Shown: piece by piece, positions 1 to 7,853 of the stretch | Layout of the letters: each line of letters opens with the position of its first letter | How positions within the stretch are numbered: the stretch's first letter is position 1 | NCBI GenBank assembly: GCA_964383905.1 | Contig: CAYLJO010000154.1 | Location: 1 to 15,442, forward strand | Length of the DNA: 15,442 nucleotides | From: CAYLJO01 sp964383905 | GTDB taxonomy: Bacteria; Acidobacteriota; Blastocatellia; Pyrinomonadales; Pyrinomonadaceae | Direction of reading: 5' to 3' | Position numbers and translations under genes: made by a program | The notes under the pieces: generated by a model | Databases searched by the model: none | Told to the model about the DNA's origin: nothing | The model's input: the letters and a program-made list of their open reading frames with translations, nothing else

Positions 1-55
1 CTGCGACTGAGCCCTTGCCGGTCTTGGTTCCGTCGGGTAATCCATTCTGACTCAT
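1..55 (-). CDS. 5' end of an unidentified gene, cut by the window edge
   Basis: An ATG at 55 (read leftwards) opens a frame that stays open to the window edge and encodes 18 residues, MSQNGLPDGTKTGKGSVA. A purine-rich stretch GGGGAGGG lies upstream at 68-75, about 13 bases from the start. That is long for a Shine-Dalgarno, but a small hairpin (GATTC, 3-base loop, GAATC; 56-68) sits between the two and could shorten the effective distance. The gene would be co-directional with ppdK and lie downstream of it. I do not recognise the family from 18 residues. Confidence 0.42.
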   Translation of the reverse strand, partial: MSQNGLPDGTKTGKGSVA

Positions 56-362
56 GATTCGAAGAATCCCTCCCCGCTGATCTTATTGCTAAGTGCTTCT
101 TAGAGATTTCCACCAGGTTGGGATGGCCCCAATTAATAGGTCGCACGTCCCCCTGATAAATCGAATGTGAAGCCTGTCGTAAAGCTGGCCTCCGGTGAAA
201 CGATAAAACTTGCCATCGCCGCGAACTCTTCCAGCATCCAAGCTCACATCCTGATGAGCGTGGTCGCGGTACCTCTCGCTCGATCAACGGGCAGCCTTTT
301 CACGGAAAGTCGCTCCCCAGAGCACATTAGACCTTCACGCACTTCACCGAGACCCCGGTGAC
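56..362. other. Intergenic region downstream of ppdK
   Basis: This is about 307 bases between the ppdK stop and the putative gene at the left edge. I see no convincing gene: the open frames here have no recognisable protein and poor starts. It holds two small inverted repeats: CTAAG/CTTAG around 88-102, and TCACCG/CGGTGA at 344-361 next to the ppdK stop. No T-tract follows either one on the minus strand. Confidence 0.5.
344..361 (-). terminator. Weak hairpin immediately after the ppdK stop codon
   Basis: TCACCG (344-349) and CGGTGA (356-361) form a perfect 6-bp stem with a 6-base loop, starting one base after the ppdK stop. The position suits an mRNA 3' end, but no U-tract follows on the transcribed strand. 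It is not a canonical intrinsic terminator and may be chance. Confidence 0.25.
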
Positions 363-3206
363 TTAGGACCCTGATCTGGAGTCGGCAAGCGCCGCATGGG
401 CCGCGGCGAGCCGCGCGATCGGTACCCGGTACGGTGAGCATGAGACGTAATCGAGGCCGAGCGAGTGACAGAATCTCACGCTCGATGGCTCGCCTCCGTG
501 CTCACCGCAAATCCCCACTTTCAAACTCGGGTGCGTCTTGCGTCCGCGCTCCGCGCCCAACCGCAGGAGCTGACCGACCCCGTCCTGGTCGAGCACCACG
601 AATGGATCTTGCTCGTAGAGGCCGAGCCGTTGGTAAGCGGTGATGATCGCGCCGGCGTCATCGCGCGACAGCCCGTAGGTCGTTTGTGTCAGGTCGTTCG
701 TGCCGAAGGAGAAGAAATCGGCATGCCGTGCAATCTCACCGGCCAGTAATGCCGCCCGCGGCAGCTCGATCATCGTGCCGATATTGTATTTCACACGACG
801 CCCGCGCTCCACAAAAACGGCATCGGCCGTACGTTCAATCATAGTACGCTGCAGCGCGAGCTCGCTGGTCGCTCCCACCAACGGCACCATGATCTCGGGC
901 TCCGCCTCAAGCCCTTCACCGGCGACGTCGCAGGCGGCCTCGAGGATGGCGCGCACCTGCATCTCTGTAATCTCCGGGTACGTGATCCCGAGCCGGACGC
1001 CGCGGTGCCCTAACATCGGGTTGATCTCGCACATCGCATCGACATTACGCAACAGCGCCTCCAGTTCTTCGACCCATTGATAACGGCCATCGGAGCGCGC
1101 GTCCTGCAATTCTTCGATAAGACCATCACGGTTCGGCAGAAACTCATGCAACGGCGGGTCGAGCAATCGGATCGTTACAGGCAATCCCGCCATCTCACGA
1201 AAGAGTCCGACGAAGTCCGCACGCTGGATCGGCAGCAACGCGCGCAACGCTCCCAAATAACTCTCGACATCCTCATCATAACTCCTATGTGCGGCGGCCA
1301 GCTCCCTTGCGTAAGCGCCACTGGAAGCACGGGCCGCCCGCGCTTCCAGCTCGGCGATCCTCATGATCCCTTCACGACCTTTCGCCGCCGACAGGATCAT
1401 GCGCTGAACGTGCGGCAGTCTCTCGGCGGCGAAGAACATATGCTCGGTGCGACACAAACCGATGCCATGCGCCCCGAACGCGCGCGCCACCCGCGCGTCA
1501 CGCGGGATGTCCGCATTGGCCCTCACGCCCAACCTTTTCACTTCGTCCGCCCAAGTCAATACGCGTGTGAGCATGCCGTAGACGGCCGACTCACCGGCCG
1601 CAAGCTCACCCTGCACCACCCGCAGGACTTCCGAAGCGACGGTTGGTACCGCACCCGTCATCACCTCGCCTGTCGCTCCATCAATGGAGAGCTCATCTCC
1701 CTCATGCGCAATGATGGTTTCGGCGACGCCGCTGATTCCCGCAATCGTCAGCGTGCCCGCCGCCTCGTCAATATGCAGCGCGGCGCAGCCGACCACGGCC
1801 GGTTTGCCCATCTGCCGCCCCACGACCGCGGCGTGGCTGGTTTGCCCGCCGAAGGCTGTCAGGAACCCTTGGGCGGCTTCCATCCCGGCAATGTCATCGG
1901 GCGCGGTCTCCTCCCGCACGAGCAGGACACGCTCACCGCGGCGCGCCCTTTCGACCGCTTTGTCCGCCGTGAAGACGATGCGTCCTGTCGCCGCGCCGGG
2001 CGATGAGGGAAGTCCGCGCGCCACGACCGGGAATCTCAGGCGCGCGATAGGGTCGAACATCGGATGGAGTAGTTGATCTAGTAGCGAGGGATCAACACGG
2101 GTAATGGCCTCGTGCGGCGTGAGCAGTCCTTCGTCCACCATCTCGCACGCGATGCGCACGGCGGCGAGTCCCGTCCGCTTGCCCGAGCGCGTCTGCAGCA
2201 TGAAGAGCTCACCCTCTTGAATGGTGAACTCAAAATCCTGAATATCACGGTAGTGCTTCTCCAACCGATCCGTGATCGCCTTCAACTGATCATAGACGCC
2301 GGGCATCGCTTCACGCAGTTGACCGAGCGGCAAAGGCGTGCGGATTCCGGCGACCACGTCCTCGCCCTGGGCGTTGATGAGGAACTCACCGTAGAGTTGG
2401 CGCACGCCCGTGGCCGGGTTGCGCGTGAAGCCAACTCCCGTGCCCGAGGTCTCACCCGTGTTGCCGAAGACCATCGTTTGCACGTTGACGGCCGTACCCT
2501 GTGCGCCCGAGATGTTGTTCATGCGCCGGTAATGAACCGCCCGCTCGTTATTCCAGGAACGAAAGACGGCATCGCGTGCCTCACGCAACTGCTCGCGCGG
2601 GTCCCGCGGGAAGGCGCGCCCGGCGCTCTGTTTCACAATACCTTCGAACTTTGCGACCAGCTCGCGCAGGTCATCTGCCGTTAACCCCGTGTCATCTTTC
2701 ACCCCGCGGCGGCGCTTTAAATCGGAGAGCGCATGCTCGAACTGACGCTTCTCTACCTTGAGCACGACGTCGCCGAACATCTGGATGAACCGCCGGTAAG
2801 AGTCCCAGGCGAAACGTGCATTGCCCGTGCGGCGGGCCAGCGCCTCAACGGTGCGATCATTCAGTCCCAGATTCAGTATCGTATCCATCATCCCGGGCAT
2901 AGAGAATTTGGCGCCCGATCGCACGGACACCAGTAGCGGACGCTCCTCATCACCTAGCCGCTCGTCGCGCAACCCCTCCAATCGCGCGAGGGCGCGCTCA
3001 ATTTCGGCCTCTATTTCGGCGGTGAGATGGCCCTCTTTTTCATAGACCGCGCAGGCTTCGGTCGAGATCGTGAATCCGGGAGGGACGGGCAACCCGGCGT
3101 TGGTCATCTCTGCCAATCCTGCGCCTTTGCCGCCGAGGGTGTCCTTCATGTCACCCGTACCCTCGGCCACTCCACCACCGAAGAAGTAGACATATTGCTG
3201 GGTCAT
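363..3206 (-). CDS. ppdK: Pyruvate, phosphate dikinase (PPDK)
   Basis: Cytosolic enzyme that interconverts pyruvate + ATP + Pi and phosphoenolpyruvate + AMP + PPi. Here it probably serves gluconeogenesis from pyruvate, or pyrophosphate-linked glycolysis. The N-terminal ATP-grasp part shows GGKGAGLAEM near residues 25-34 and the VSVRSGAKFSMPGMMDT segment near 94-109. The central phosphohistidine signature GGQTSHAAVVGRQMG is near 453-467, with catalytic His about 458; the usual Met before Thr-Ser-His is Gln. The C-terminal PEP/pyruvate TIM barrel keeps SFGTNDLTQTTYG and the catalytic Cys in GICGEHGG (about residue 900). Length is 947 aa, slightly above the bacterial norm. I chose the ATG at 3206 because MTQQYVYFFGGG matches family N-termini and AGAGGAGAAAGG lies just upstream; the same frame is open 14 codons further. 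It starts 51 bases after the glpX stop, so the two are probably co-transcribed. Confidence 0.97.
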   Translation of the reverse strand: MTQQYVYFFGGGVAEGTGDMKDTLGGKGAGLAEMTNAGLPVPPGFTISTEACAVYEKEGHLTAEIEAEIERALARLEGLRDERLGDEERPLLVSVRSGAKFSMPGMMDTILNLGLNDRTVEALARRTGNARFAWDSYRRFIQMFGDVVLKVEKRQFEHALSDLKRRRGVKDDTGLTADDLRELVAKFEGIVKQSAGRAFPRDPREQLREARDAVFRSWNNERAVHYRRMNNISGAQGTAVNVQTMVFGNTGETSGTGVGFTRNPATGVRQLYGEFLINAQGEDVVAGIRTPLPLGQLREAMPGVYDQLKAITDRLEKHYRDIQDFEFTIQEGELFMLQTRSGKRTGLAAVRIACEMVDEGLLTPHEAITRVDPSLLDQLLHPMFDPIARLRFPVVARGLPSSPGAATGRIVFTADKAVERARRGERVLLVREETAPDDIAGMEAAQGFLTAFGGQTSHAAVVGRQMGKPAVVGCAALHIDEAAGTLTIAGISGVAETIIAHEGDELSIDGATGEVMTGAVPTVASEVLRVVQGELAAGESAVYGMLTRVLTWADEVKRLGVRANADIPRDARVARAFGAHGIGLCRTEHMFFAAERLPHVQRMILSAAKGREGIMRIAELEARAARASSGAYARELAAAHRSYDEDVESYLGALRALLPIQRADFVGLFREMAGLPVTIRLLDPPLHEFLPNRDGLIEELQDARSDGRYQWVEELEALLRNVDAMCEINPMLGHRGVRLGITYPEITEMQVRAILEAACDVAGEGLEAEPEIMVPLVGATSELALQRTMIERTADAVFVERGRRVKYNIGTMIELPRAALLAGEIARHADFFSFGTNDLTQTTYGLSRDDAGAIITAYQRLGLYEQDPFVVLDQDGVGQLLRLGAERGRKTHPSLKVGICGEHGGEPSSVRFCHSLGLDYVSCSPYRVPIARLAAAHAALADSRSGS

Positions 3207-3257
3207 GAGATCCGCCTTTCTCCTCTGGAGCGGGAATACGAGAGACAATTGTCGAGC

Positions 3258-4304
3258 TTAAAAACGAATGACCGTGTCGGGCCCGCCTTCGACGTGGACG
3301 GTATCAACGAAGCGGATATGCCGGGTCTCGGTGGTCATCACCAGCGAATGGGTGCGTTTGCCCGCGCCGAAGAATCGAACCCCTTTCAGGAGCGCTCCGT
3401 CGGTGACGCCGGTCGCGGCAAAAACAATCTTTTTGCCGGGCGCCAGGTCGTTGGTGTCGTAAACCTTACTAGGGTCAGTGATGCCCATCTCACGGAGACG
3501 CCCGATGACCTTCTCCTGGGGAGGTACTTTGCGTTGATCAACGCCTAGCCGCTCAGCGTCGAAGATGAGCCGGGCCTGAATCTCGCCATTCAAGCACTTC
3601 ATTGCCGCGGCCGTAATGACGCCTTCGGGCGCGCCGCCGATGCCCATCAGGGCGTGGATGTTGGTGCCCGCGACCGCCGCCGAGATGCCGGCCGAGAGGT
3701 CGCCGTCACTGATCAGGCGGATCCGCGCTCCGGCTTCGCGCACCTCCTGAATCAGCTTTTTGTGACGTAGACGGTCGAGCGCCATCACCGTCAAATCTCT
3801 TACTTCTCGGCCCAGCCGCTTGGCGATGTTCTTCAAATTGTCTTGCACGGGCGCGTCAATATCGATCGCGCCGCGCGAGGAAGGGCCGACGACCAGTTTG
3901 TTCATATAGATGTCAGGGGCGTTCAGAAGTCCTCCCCGTTCGGATGCCGCGAGCACCGAGATGGCGTTGTTGGCGCCGAGCGCACATAAGTTCGTGCCTT
4001 CGAGCGGATCGACCGCGATATCAATTTCCGGGTAGTCGCGCTCGATCGGGCTGCTATCGCGCGCGCCGGCGCCCACCTCTTCACCGATGTAAAGCATCGG
4101 CGCTTGATCGCGTTCGCCCTCGCCGATGACGATCCGACCGCGAATCGAGATGGTGTCCATCACCTCTCTCATCGCGTCGACAGCGACCGCGTCGGAATAT
4201 TTGCGATCACCCTGCCCCATTGTGCCGGCGGCCGCGATTGCGGCCGCTTCGCACACGCGTAGGAAATCGAGAGAAAGTGTTTCCATTCTCAGATCGCTTT
4301 TCAT
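3258..4304 (-). CDS. glpX: Class II fructose-1,6-bisphosphatase (GlpX)
   Basis: Hydrolyses fructose 1,6-bisphosphate to fructose 6-phosphate, the committed gluconeogenic step; a metal-dependent cytosolic enzyme. The sequence shows GEGERDQAPML at about residues 61-71, the metal-binding DIAVDPLEGT at 95-104, and the GIGGAPEGVITAAAMKC segment, all typical of GlpX. Length is 348 aa, normal to slightly long for the family (about 320-340). The start at 4304 is chosen because MKSDLRMETLSLDFLRV resembles GlpX N-termini and is preceded by GGAGG with 8-base spacing; upstream codons in the same frame overlap a leader hairpin and look non-coding. It is the first gene of a glpX-ppdK pair, which together would push pyruvate carbon towards hexose phosphate. 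Some family members also act on sedoheptulose 1,7-bisphosphate; nothing here points to that. Confidence 0.95.
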   Translation of the reverse strand: MKSDLRMETLSLDFLRVCEAAAIAAAGTMGQGDRKYSDAVAVDAMREVMDTISIRGRIVIGEGERDQAPMLYIGEEVGAGARDSSPIERDYPEIDIAVDPLEGTNLCALGANNAISVLAASERGGLLNAPDIYMNKLVVGPSSRGAIDIDAPVQDNLKNIAKRLGREVRDLTVMALDRLRHKKLIQEVREAGARIRLISDGDLSAGISAAVAGTNIHALMGIGGAPEGVITAAAMKCLNGEIQARLIFDAERLGVDQRKVPPQEKVIGRLREMGITDPSKVYDTNDLAPGKKIVFAATGVTDGALLKGVRFFGAGKRTHSLVMTTETRHIRFVDTVHVEGGPDTVIRF

Positions 4305-4322
4305 CTCTTCCGCCTCCGTTCT

Positions 4323-4360
4323 TGCGGTGTGCTCCAACCTAATGGGTGGAGCACACCGCA
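4323..4360 (-). promoter_or_regulatory. Strong stem-loop in the glpX leader
   Basis: Perfect 14-bp inverted repeat: TGCGGTGTGCTCCA (4323-4336) and TGGAGCACACCGCA (4347-4360), with a 10-base loop in which two more GC pairs are possible. On the minus strand it ends 5 bases before the glpX Shine-Dalgarno (complement of 4313-4317). No U-tract follows, so a plain terminator is unlikely. It could be a transcript-stabilising 5' hairpin, a protein-binding leader, or a DNA operator dyad. The structure is seen directly; its function is inferred. Confidence 0.6.
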
Positions 4361-4631
4361 GATCCGACGTCCTCCTCCGTATCCGCCCAGTCGCTGATCT
4401 GATCACTGGTATCTACTGCCTCTTAATGTATGAGAAGGGCGTAGCGGAGCGAGATCTATCGTCACTTTAGTGTTTCTCACCCTATCTTCCACTGCGACAC
4501 CCCGGCCAAAGCAATTTATCAGGATGGTGATAAAGAAAGGGGATCCTCATGGGGCCCTGGGTTCAGGAAACCTTTCACCTGTGAACACAATGTGCTTCTT
4601 ACTTGGCGCAGTGCTTTTTGCACCGCATGAG
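4361..4631. other. Hairpin-rich spacer between the FAH-hydrolase gene and glpX
   Basis: With the leader hairpin this makes a 327-base gap (4305-4631). I see no gene. It contains three further inverted repeats. TTTATCA/TGATAAA lies at 4515-4534 (7 bp, 6-base loop). GTTCAGG/CCTG-t-GAAC lies at 4561-4586 (one bulge). GCAGTGC/GCACCGC lies at 4608-4626 around five T's, 5 bases past the stop of the hydrolase gene. It presumably holds the 3' end of the upstream operon and the glpX promoter; I could not find a convincing -35/-10 pair. Confidence 0.5.
4608..4626 (-). terminator. Hairpin just downstream of the FAH-hydrolase stop
   Basis: On the minus strand GCGGTGC and GCACTGC pair over 7 bp (one G-U) around an AAAAA loop, 5 bases after the stop at 4632. 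A second hairpin (4561-4586) follows. Neither has a U-tract, so this could be an mRNA 3'-end structure or a Rho-type end rather than a classical terminator. Confidence 0.35.
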
Positions 4632-5573
4632 CTAATCAGTGATACCGGATGATAAGATAATGGGGTTTTGCAGCACGCCGAGCCCTTCAACCTCGACCTC
4701 CATCAGATCGCCAGCTCGGAGGAACACGGGGGGCTTGCGCGCAAATCCAACGCCCGGCGGCGTGCCTGTGGCGATCACATCACCGGGTTCAAGCGTGATT
4801 GTCTCGGAGATGAAAGCAATTAACTCGGGCACGCCGAAGATCAGTTGACCAGTGTTCGAGTCCTGTAACGTCTGCCCGTTCAGGCGAAACTTGATCGAAA
4901 GGTTGTGCGGATCAGGTACCTCATCCGTCGTCGCGATGTACTGGCCCATCGGCGCGAAAGTGTCACACGATTTCCCCCTCACCCACTGGCCGTCGGCAAA
5001 CTGAAAGTCGCGCGCGCTCACATCATTGAAGTTCGTGTAACCGAGAACATAATCGAATGCCCGCCCGCGTGGGACGCCCTTCGCGCGGCGGCCGATGACC
5101 ACCGCGAGTTCGGCTTCAAAATCCACTTTTGCGCTCGTCGGCGGCAGCACCACTGCCTGATCCGGCCCGATCACAGCGGTAGTGTATTTCGAGAAAATGA
5201 CCGGGCGTTCGGGAATCGCCATTCCACTCTCGGCGGCATGGTCGCGGTAATTGAGCCCGATGCAGATCAGCTTGCGGGGGCGCTGGATGGGTGCTAACAA
5301 ACGCACCTCATCACGACGAAATATGCTTTCGCTGACGCTGTCGAGCCGCTTCTCATCACGCGCAATTTCATCGAGCAACATACGAGCTTGCGGCAACCAT
5401 GGGCCATCAAGATCAAACCACGAAAATAAATCATCGTGCGTCGAACCCGCCGTTCCTTTCTCGCCTTCAACCGCCCCGCGCAAATCGAGGACAAGCCGTC
5501 CATCCGGCAATAAAGCGCCAACACGCGCGGTGCGTTCGGTCATGTCTTTCCGTGTGAACGTCACTAATCGCAT
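4632..5573 (-). CDS. FAH-family hydrolase, possibly 2,4-diketo-3-deoxy-L-fuconate/rhamnonate hydrolase
   Basis: Member of the fumarylacetoacetate hydrolase fold, which cleaves or hydrates keto acids using a divalent metal. Length is 313 aa. A small N-terminal domain (about 1-90) precedes the catalytic domain. Visible motifs are IGLNYRDHAAESG (105-117, His112 likely general base), the metal ligands Glu153 and Glu155 in DFEAELAVVIG plus Asp184 in NDVSARD, GKSCDTFAPMG (200-210), and TGTPPGVG (269-276). The start at 5573 has GGGAG 6 bases upstream; the frame is open 16 codons further without homologous-looking sequence. Family members include 2,4-diketo-3-deoxy-sugar-acid hydrolases giving pyruvate plus L-lactate. 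The adjacent lactate-oxidation genes and sugar transporter favour that role, but 2-keto-4-pentenoate hydratase-type or ureidoglycolate lyase-type activities cannot be excluded by reading alone. Confidence 0.85.
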   Translation of the reverse strand: MRLVTFTRKDMTERTARVGALLPDGRLVLDLRGAVEGEKGTAGSTHDDLFSWFDLDGPWLPQARMLLDEIARDEKRLDSVSESIFRRDEVRLLAPIQRPRKLICIGLNYRDHAAESGMAIPERPVIFSKYTTAVIGPDQAVVLPPTSAKVDFEAELAVVIGRRAKGVPRGRAFDYVLGYTNFNDVSARDFQFADGQWVRGKSCDTFAPMGQYIATTDEVPDPHNLSIKFRLNGQTLQDSNTGQLIFGVPELIAFISETITLEPGDVIATGTPPGVGFARKPPVFLRAGDLMEVEVEGLGVLQNPIILSSGITD

Positions 5574-5633
5574 ATTCAACTCCCAAATGAAATGGCTTTC
5601 CGTTGGATTGAACCGACTCACCGCAGGCCAGGG

Positions 5634-6335
5634 CTACGTGTCTAGAATGATCACGGACAGCGCTTGCGGGCCGTGGACGCCGATGGCCAGGATTAATTCG
5701 ATGTCAGAAGTGCGCGATGGGCCGGTGATCAAAGTGACCGTCGGGCTCAGATCTGCGGCACTATGTCCACGCACTGAGGCCAATGCCTCCCCAAGCGTCA
5801 GACAGATGCGTGATGCCTCAAGGATGGCAATGTGTACGGGCGGGATCAGCGAAAGCAAGCGATGTCGCTCACGCTCCGATTCCAGAACCAGCGTGCCCGT
5901 CTCAACAATTCCCCACTGTGTCGCCGTCACACCGATGTCGCATGCGAATAACTCAGATGGGGAGGGTTCTTCCAGTCGCTCCACAGTCGAGTTCACCCGC
6001 TGCATGAGCGACCGCACTATCGCCGCATTTGAGATGCCGACGCGCTGCGCCTGCACGCCTTTGATAATGCGTTCGATCGCTTTACCTGCCTCTTGTTCAC
6101 TGCGCGCGACTTGGCTTCGTCCTCCGACGGCCTCTAACGCTTGTCGGAAACGTTCCAGTCTTGTGCCTGCCACGTTAGTCGTGACCCCGGTCACAGGAGC
6201 GGCTGGTATTTGCGCCGCGCCGTGCGCGACCTGTTCGTCCCGCACGGCATCGTGGGGGGAACTGGCCTTTAAATTACTGCGGATTGCCGCCATAATCGCG
6301 TGCCAGGCCTCACTATTTTGGGAGCGCCCTATCAT
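5634..6335 (-). CDS. lutC: Lactate utilization protein C (LUD domain)
   Basis: Third subunit of the LutABC L-lactate-oxidising iron-sulfur complex, which converts L-lactate to pyruvate. Length is 233 aa, normal for LutC. The C-terminal LUD domain shows GVTATQWGIVETGTLVLE, LIPPVHIAILEAS and the ITGPSRTSDIELILAIGVHG signature, in the order expected. No Cys cluster is present, as expected for LutC. Its ATG overlaps the lutB stop by four bases (ATGA, 6332-6335), so translation is probably coupled. The next gene downstream, the FAH-family hydrolase, starts 60 bases after the stop. The long Ala/Gln-rich linker at about residues 20-60 is poorly conserved in such proteins and seems unremarkable. Confidence 0.93.
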   Translation of the reverse strand: MIGRSQNSEAWHAIMAAIRSNLKASSPHDAVRDEQVAHGAAQIPAAPVTGVTTNVAGTRLERFRQALEAVGGRSQVARSEQEAGKAIERIIKGVQAQRVGISNAAIVRSLMQRVNSTVERLEEPSPSELFACDIGVTATQWGIVETGTLVLESERERHRLLSLIPPVHIAILEASRICLTLGEALASVRGHSAADLSPTVTLITGPSRTSDIELILAIGVHGPQALSVIILDT

Positions 6336-7825
6336 CGCTCGCGCTGCGCTTTCTCACCTTCGCTCGATAGTCCCTCACGCCACTGCTCGCGAAAAGTGCG
6401 TTGAGCGATTGGTCGCGCATCCCGCGATGCCGTCCAGGCGCCTAATGGTGGGGCAAATCTGGCGACAATGCCACCTAATTTGCCGATACGCCCATCATGC
6501 AACACCAATCGTTGCATCACGCGGCCCATCCGTGTGCTCAACTCGTACGCCCAAATCTTTGACATCGCGTAAGCATACAGCCGAAAGGCCAACCGTTCCG
6601 CCATCTTCCTTTTCGCTGGCCCCTTCTGCGCCGCCGTTCCCGTGATGGTTCCTTCGGCCACCTCCGCCCGTAAATGCAGCAGCAACTCCGGGATATCGAT
6701 CTTGACCGGGCAGACCTCACGACACGCTCCACACAAACTCGATGCATACGGCAACTGCGCCGTTTTCTTCAACCCGATCAGCTGCGGAGTTATCACCGCA
6801 CCGATCGGTCCCGGATACACAGACCCATAGGCATGCCCACCAATCTGTTGATAGACCGGGCAGGCATTGAGGCATGCGCCGCACCGGATACACGCTAGTG
6901 ACTGACGGGTCACTGGATGGCTAAGCATTCGGGTACGACCGTTGTCCATCAGGACAATGTGCACTTCGTCGGGACCTTCATCATCGAATCTCCTTTTAGT
7001 CCCTGTGATTAGTGATTGATAGGCGGTTAAACGCTGGCCGGTCCCTGAACGCGGCAGCAATTTAAGAAATACATCGAGGTCGGCAAAACGCGGGATCACC
7101 TTCTCAATACCCATCACCGCGATGTGCGTCTTCGGCAAGCTGGTTGTCAGGCGCACATTACCTTCATTCTCTAAAATCAGGATCGTTCCTGTTTCGGCGA
7201 CGGCGAAGTTGACGCCGCTGATCCCAAGGTCCGCTTCGGCGAAACGCTGGCGGAGCACGCGCCGTGCGGTGCTCGTCAATACCGCAACCTCACTTGTTGG
7301 CTCTAGCCCGAGCTTCTCAGCGAACAACTCTGCAATCTGCTCTTTAGTTTTGTGAATCGCCGGGACAACAATATGCGACGGGGTCTCATGCGCGAGTTGT
7401 ATGATCCACTCGCCCAGGTCGGTCTCAACCGGCTCCAGCCCTTCTGCGGCCAGCGCATCATTCAAATGGATCTCCTCTGTCGACATGCTCTTGCTCTTGA
7501 CAATCTTGCGCGCACCGTGCTCACGGGCAATATTAGTGACAATGGCGCAAGCCTCCTCCGCATCTCGCGCCGGGTGCACACGCGCCCCGGCCCGTTCAGC
7601 ATTTTCCGCAAACTGTTCGAGATATTTGTCCAGATGCCGCAGCGTCTCATCTTTAATGGCGCGCGCTTGCGTGCGCAGTCCTTCCCAATCGTCAACGGTC
7701 GTGATAGCAACGCGCCGCCGCTCGCCAAATATCTCGGCCATGTTGTGCAAGGCGTCACGCAATTGCGGGTTCGCGAGCGCTGCGCGTGCGTTTGCATCGA
7801 ATGTTTCAGACGTCAAGCGATTCAT
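6332..7825 (-). CDS. lutB: Lactate utilization iron-sulfur protein B
   Basis: Iron-sulfur electron-transfer subunit of the L-lactate oxidation complex. From the ATG at 7825 it has 497 aa. An N-terminal LUD domain includes FAVAETGTILILENEGNVR (about 207-225). It is followed by a ferredoxin-like region with CxxCxxCxxxCP at Cys312/315/318/322 and a second cluster at Cys365/368/372, then a helical C-terminus. This start matches LutB N-termini (MNRLTSETFDANARAAL). The frame stays open another 34 codons upstream across a run of nine G and into the lutA 3' end, but that extension looks like antisense coding texture rather than protein. No good Shine-Dalgarno sits at the usual distance; the G9 run, 18 bases upstream, is the only purine-rich candidate. 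It is the middle gene of lutABC. Confidence 0.94.
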   Translation of the reverse strand: MNRLTSETFDANARAALANPQLRDALHNMAEIFGERRRVAITTVDDWEGLRTQARAIKDETLRHLDKYLEQFAENAERAGARVHPARDAEEACAIVTNIAREHGARKIVKSKSMSTEEIHLNDALAAEGLEPVETDLGEWIIQLAHETPSHIVVPAIHKTKEQIAELFAEKLGLEPTSEVAVLTSTARRVLRQRFAEADLGISGVNFAVAETGTILILENEGNVRLTTSLPKTHIAVMGIEKVIPRFADLDVFLKLLPRSGTGQRLTAYQSLITGTKRRFDDEGPDEVHIVLMDNGRTRMLSHPVTRQSLACIRCGACLNACPVYQQIGGHAYGSVYPGPIGAVITPQLIGLKKTAQLPYASSLCGACREVCPVKIDIPELLLHLRAEVAEGTITGTAAQKGPAKRKMAERLAFRLYAYAMSKIWAYELSTRMGRVMQRLVLHDGRIGKLGGIVARFAPPLGAWTASRDARPIAQRTFREQWREGLSSEGEKAQRER

Positions 7826-7843
7826 TTTGTTAATGAGAGACGG

Positions 7844-7852
7844 CCCCCCCCC
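7844..7852. repeat. Nine-base G/C homopolymer between lutA and lutB
   Basis: Nine consecutive C on the plus strand (G9 on the coding strand) lie between the lutA stop (7854-7856) and the lutB ATG (7823-7825). The tract is outside both reading frames, so length changes would alter only the spacing upstream of lutB. It is also a place where a base-calling or assembly error is likely. Confidence 0.8.
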
Positions 7853-7853
7853 G

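Noticed and set aside
51..70. tRNA T-arm-like GATTCGAAGAATC
   Set aside because: No acceptor, D or anticodon arms can be drawn nearby; it is a short hairpin only.
167..361. 64-codon open frame in the left intergenic region
   Set aside because: No Shine-Dalgarno, no recognisable family, and the C-terminal part is Arg/Pro/Ser-rich like antisense sequence.
1077..2006. 309-codon open frame on the plus strand
   Set aside because: It is antisense to ppdK, which has clear motifs throughout; the antisense peptide is Arg/His-rich and low in protein-like pattern.
5251..6645. 464-codon open frame on the plus strand
   Set aside because: It runs opposite the FAH-hydrolase, lutC and lutB genes, all well supported. 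The long opening reflects GC-rich antisense codon bias; Ser/Arg-rich composition.
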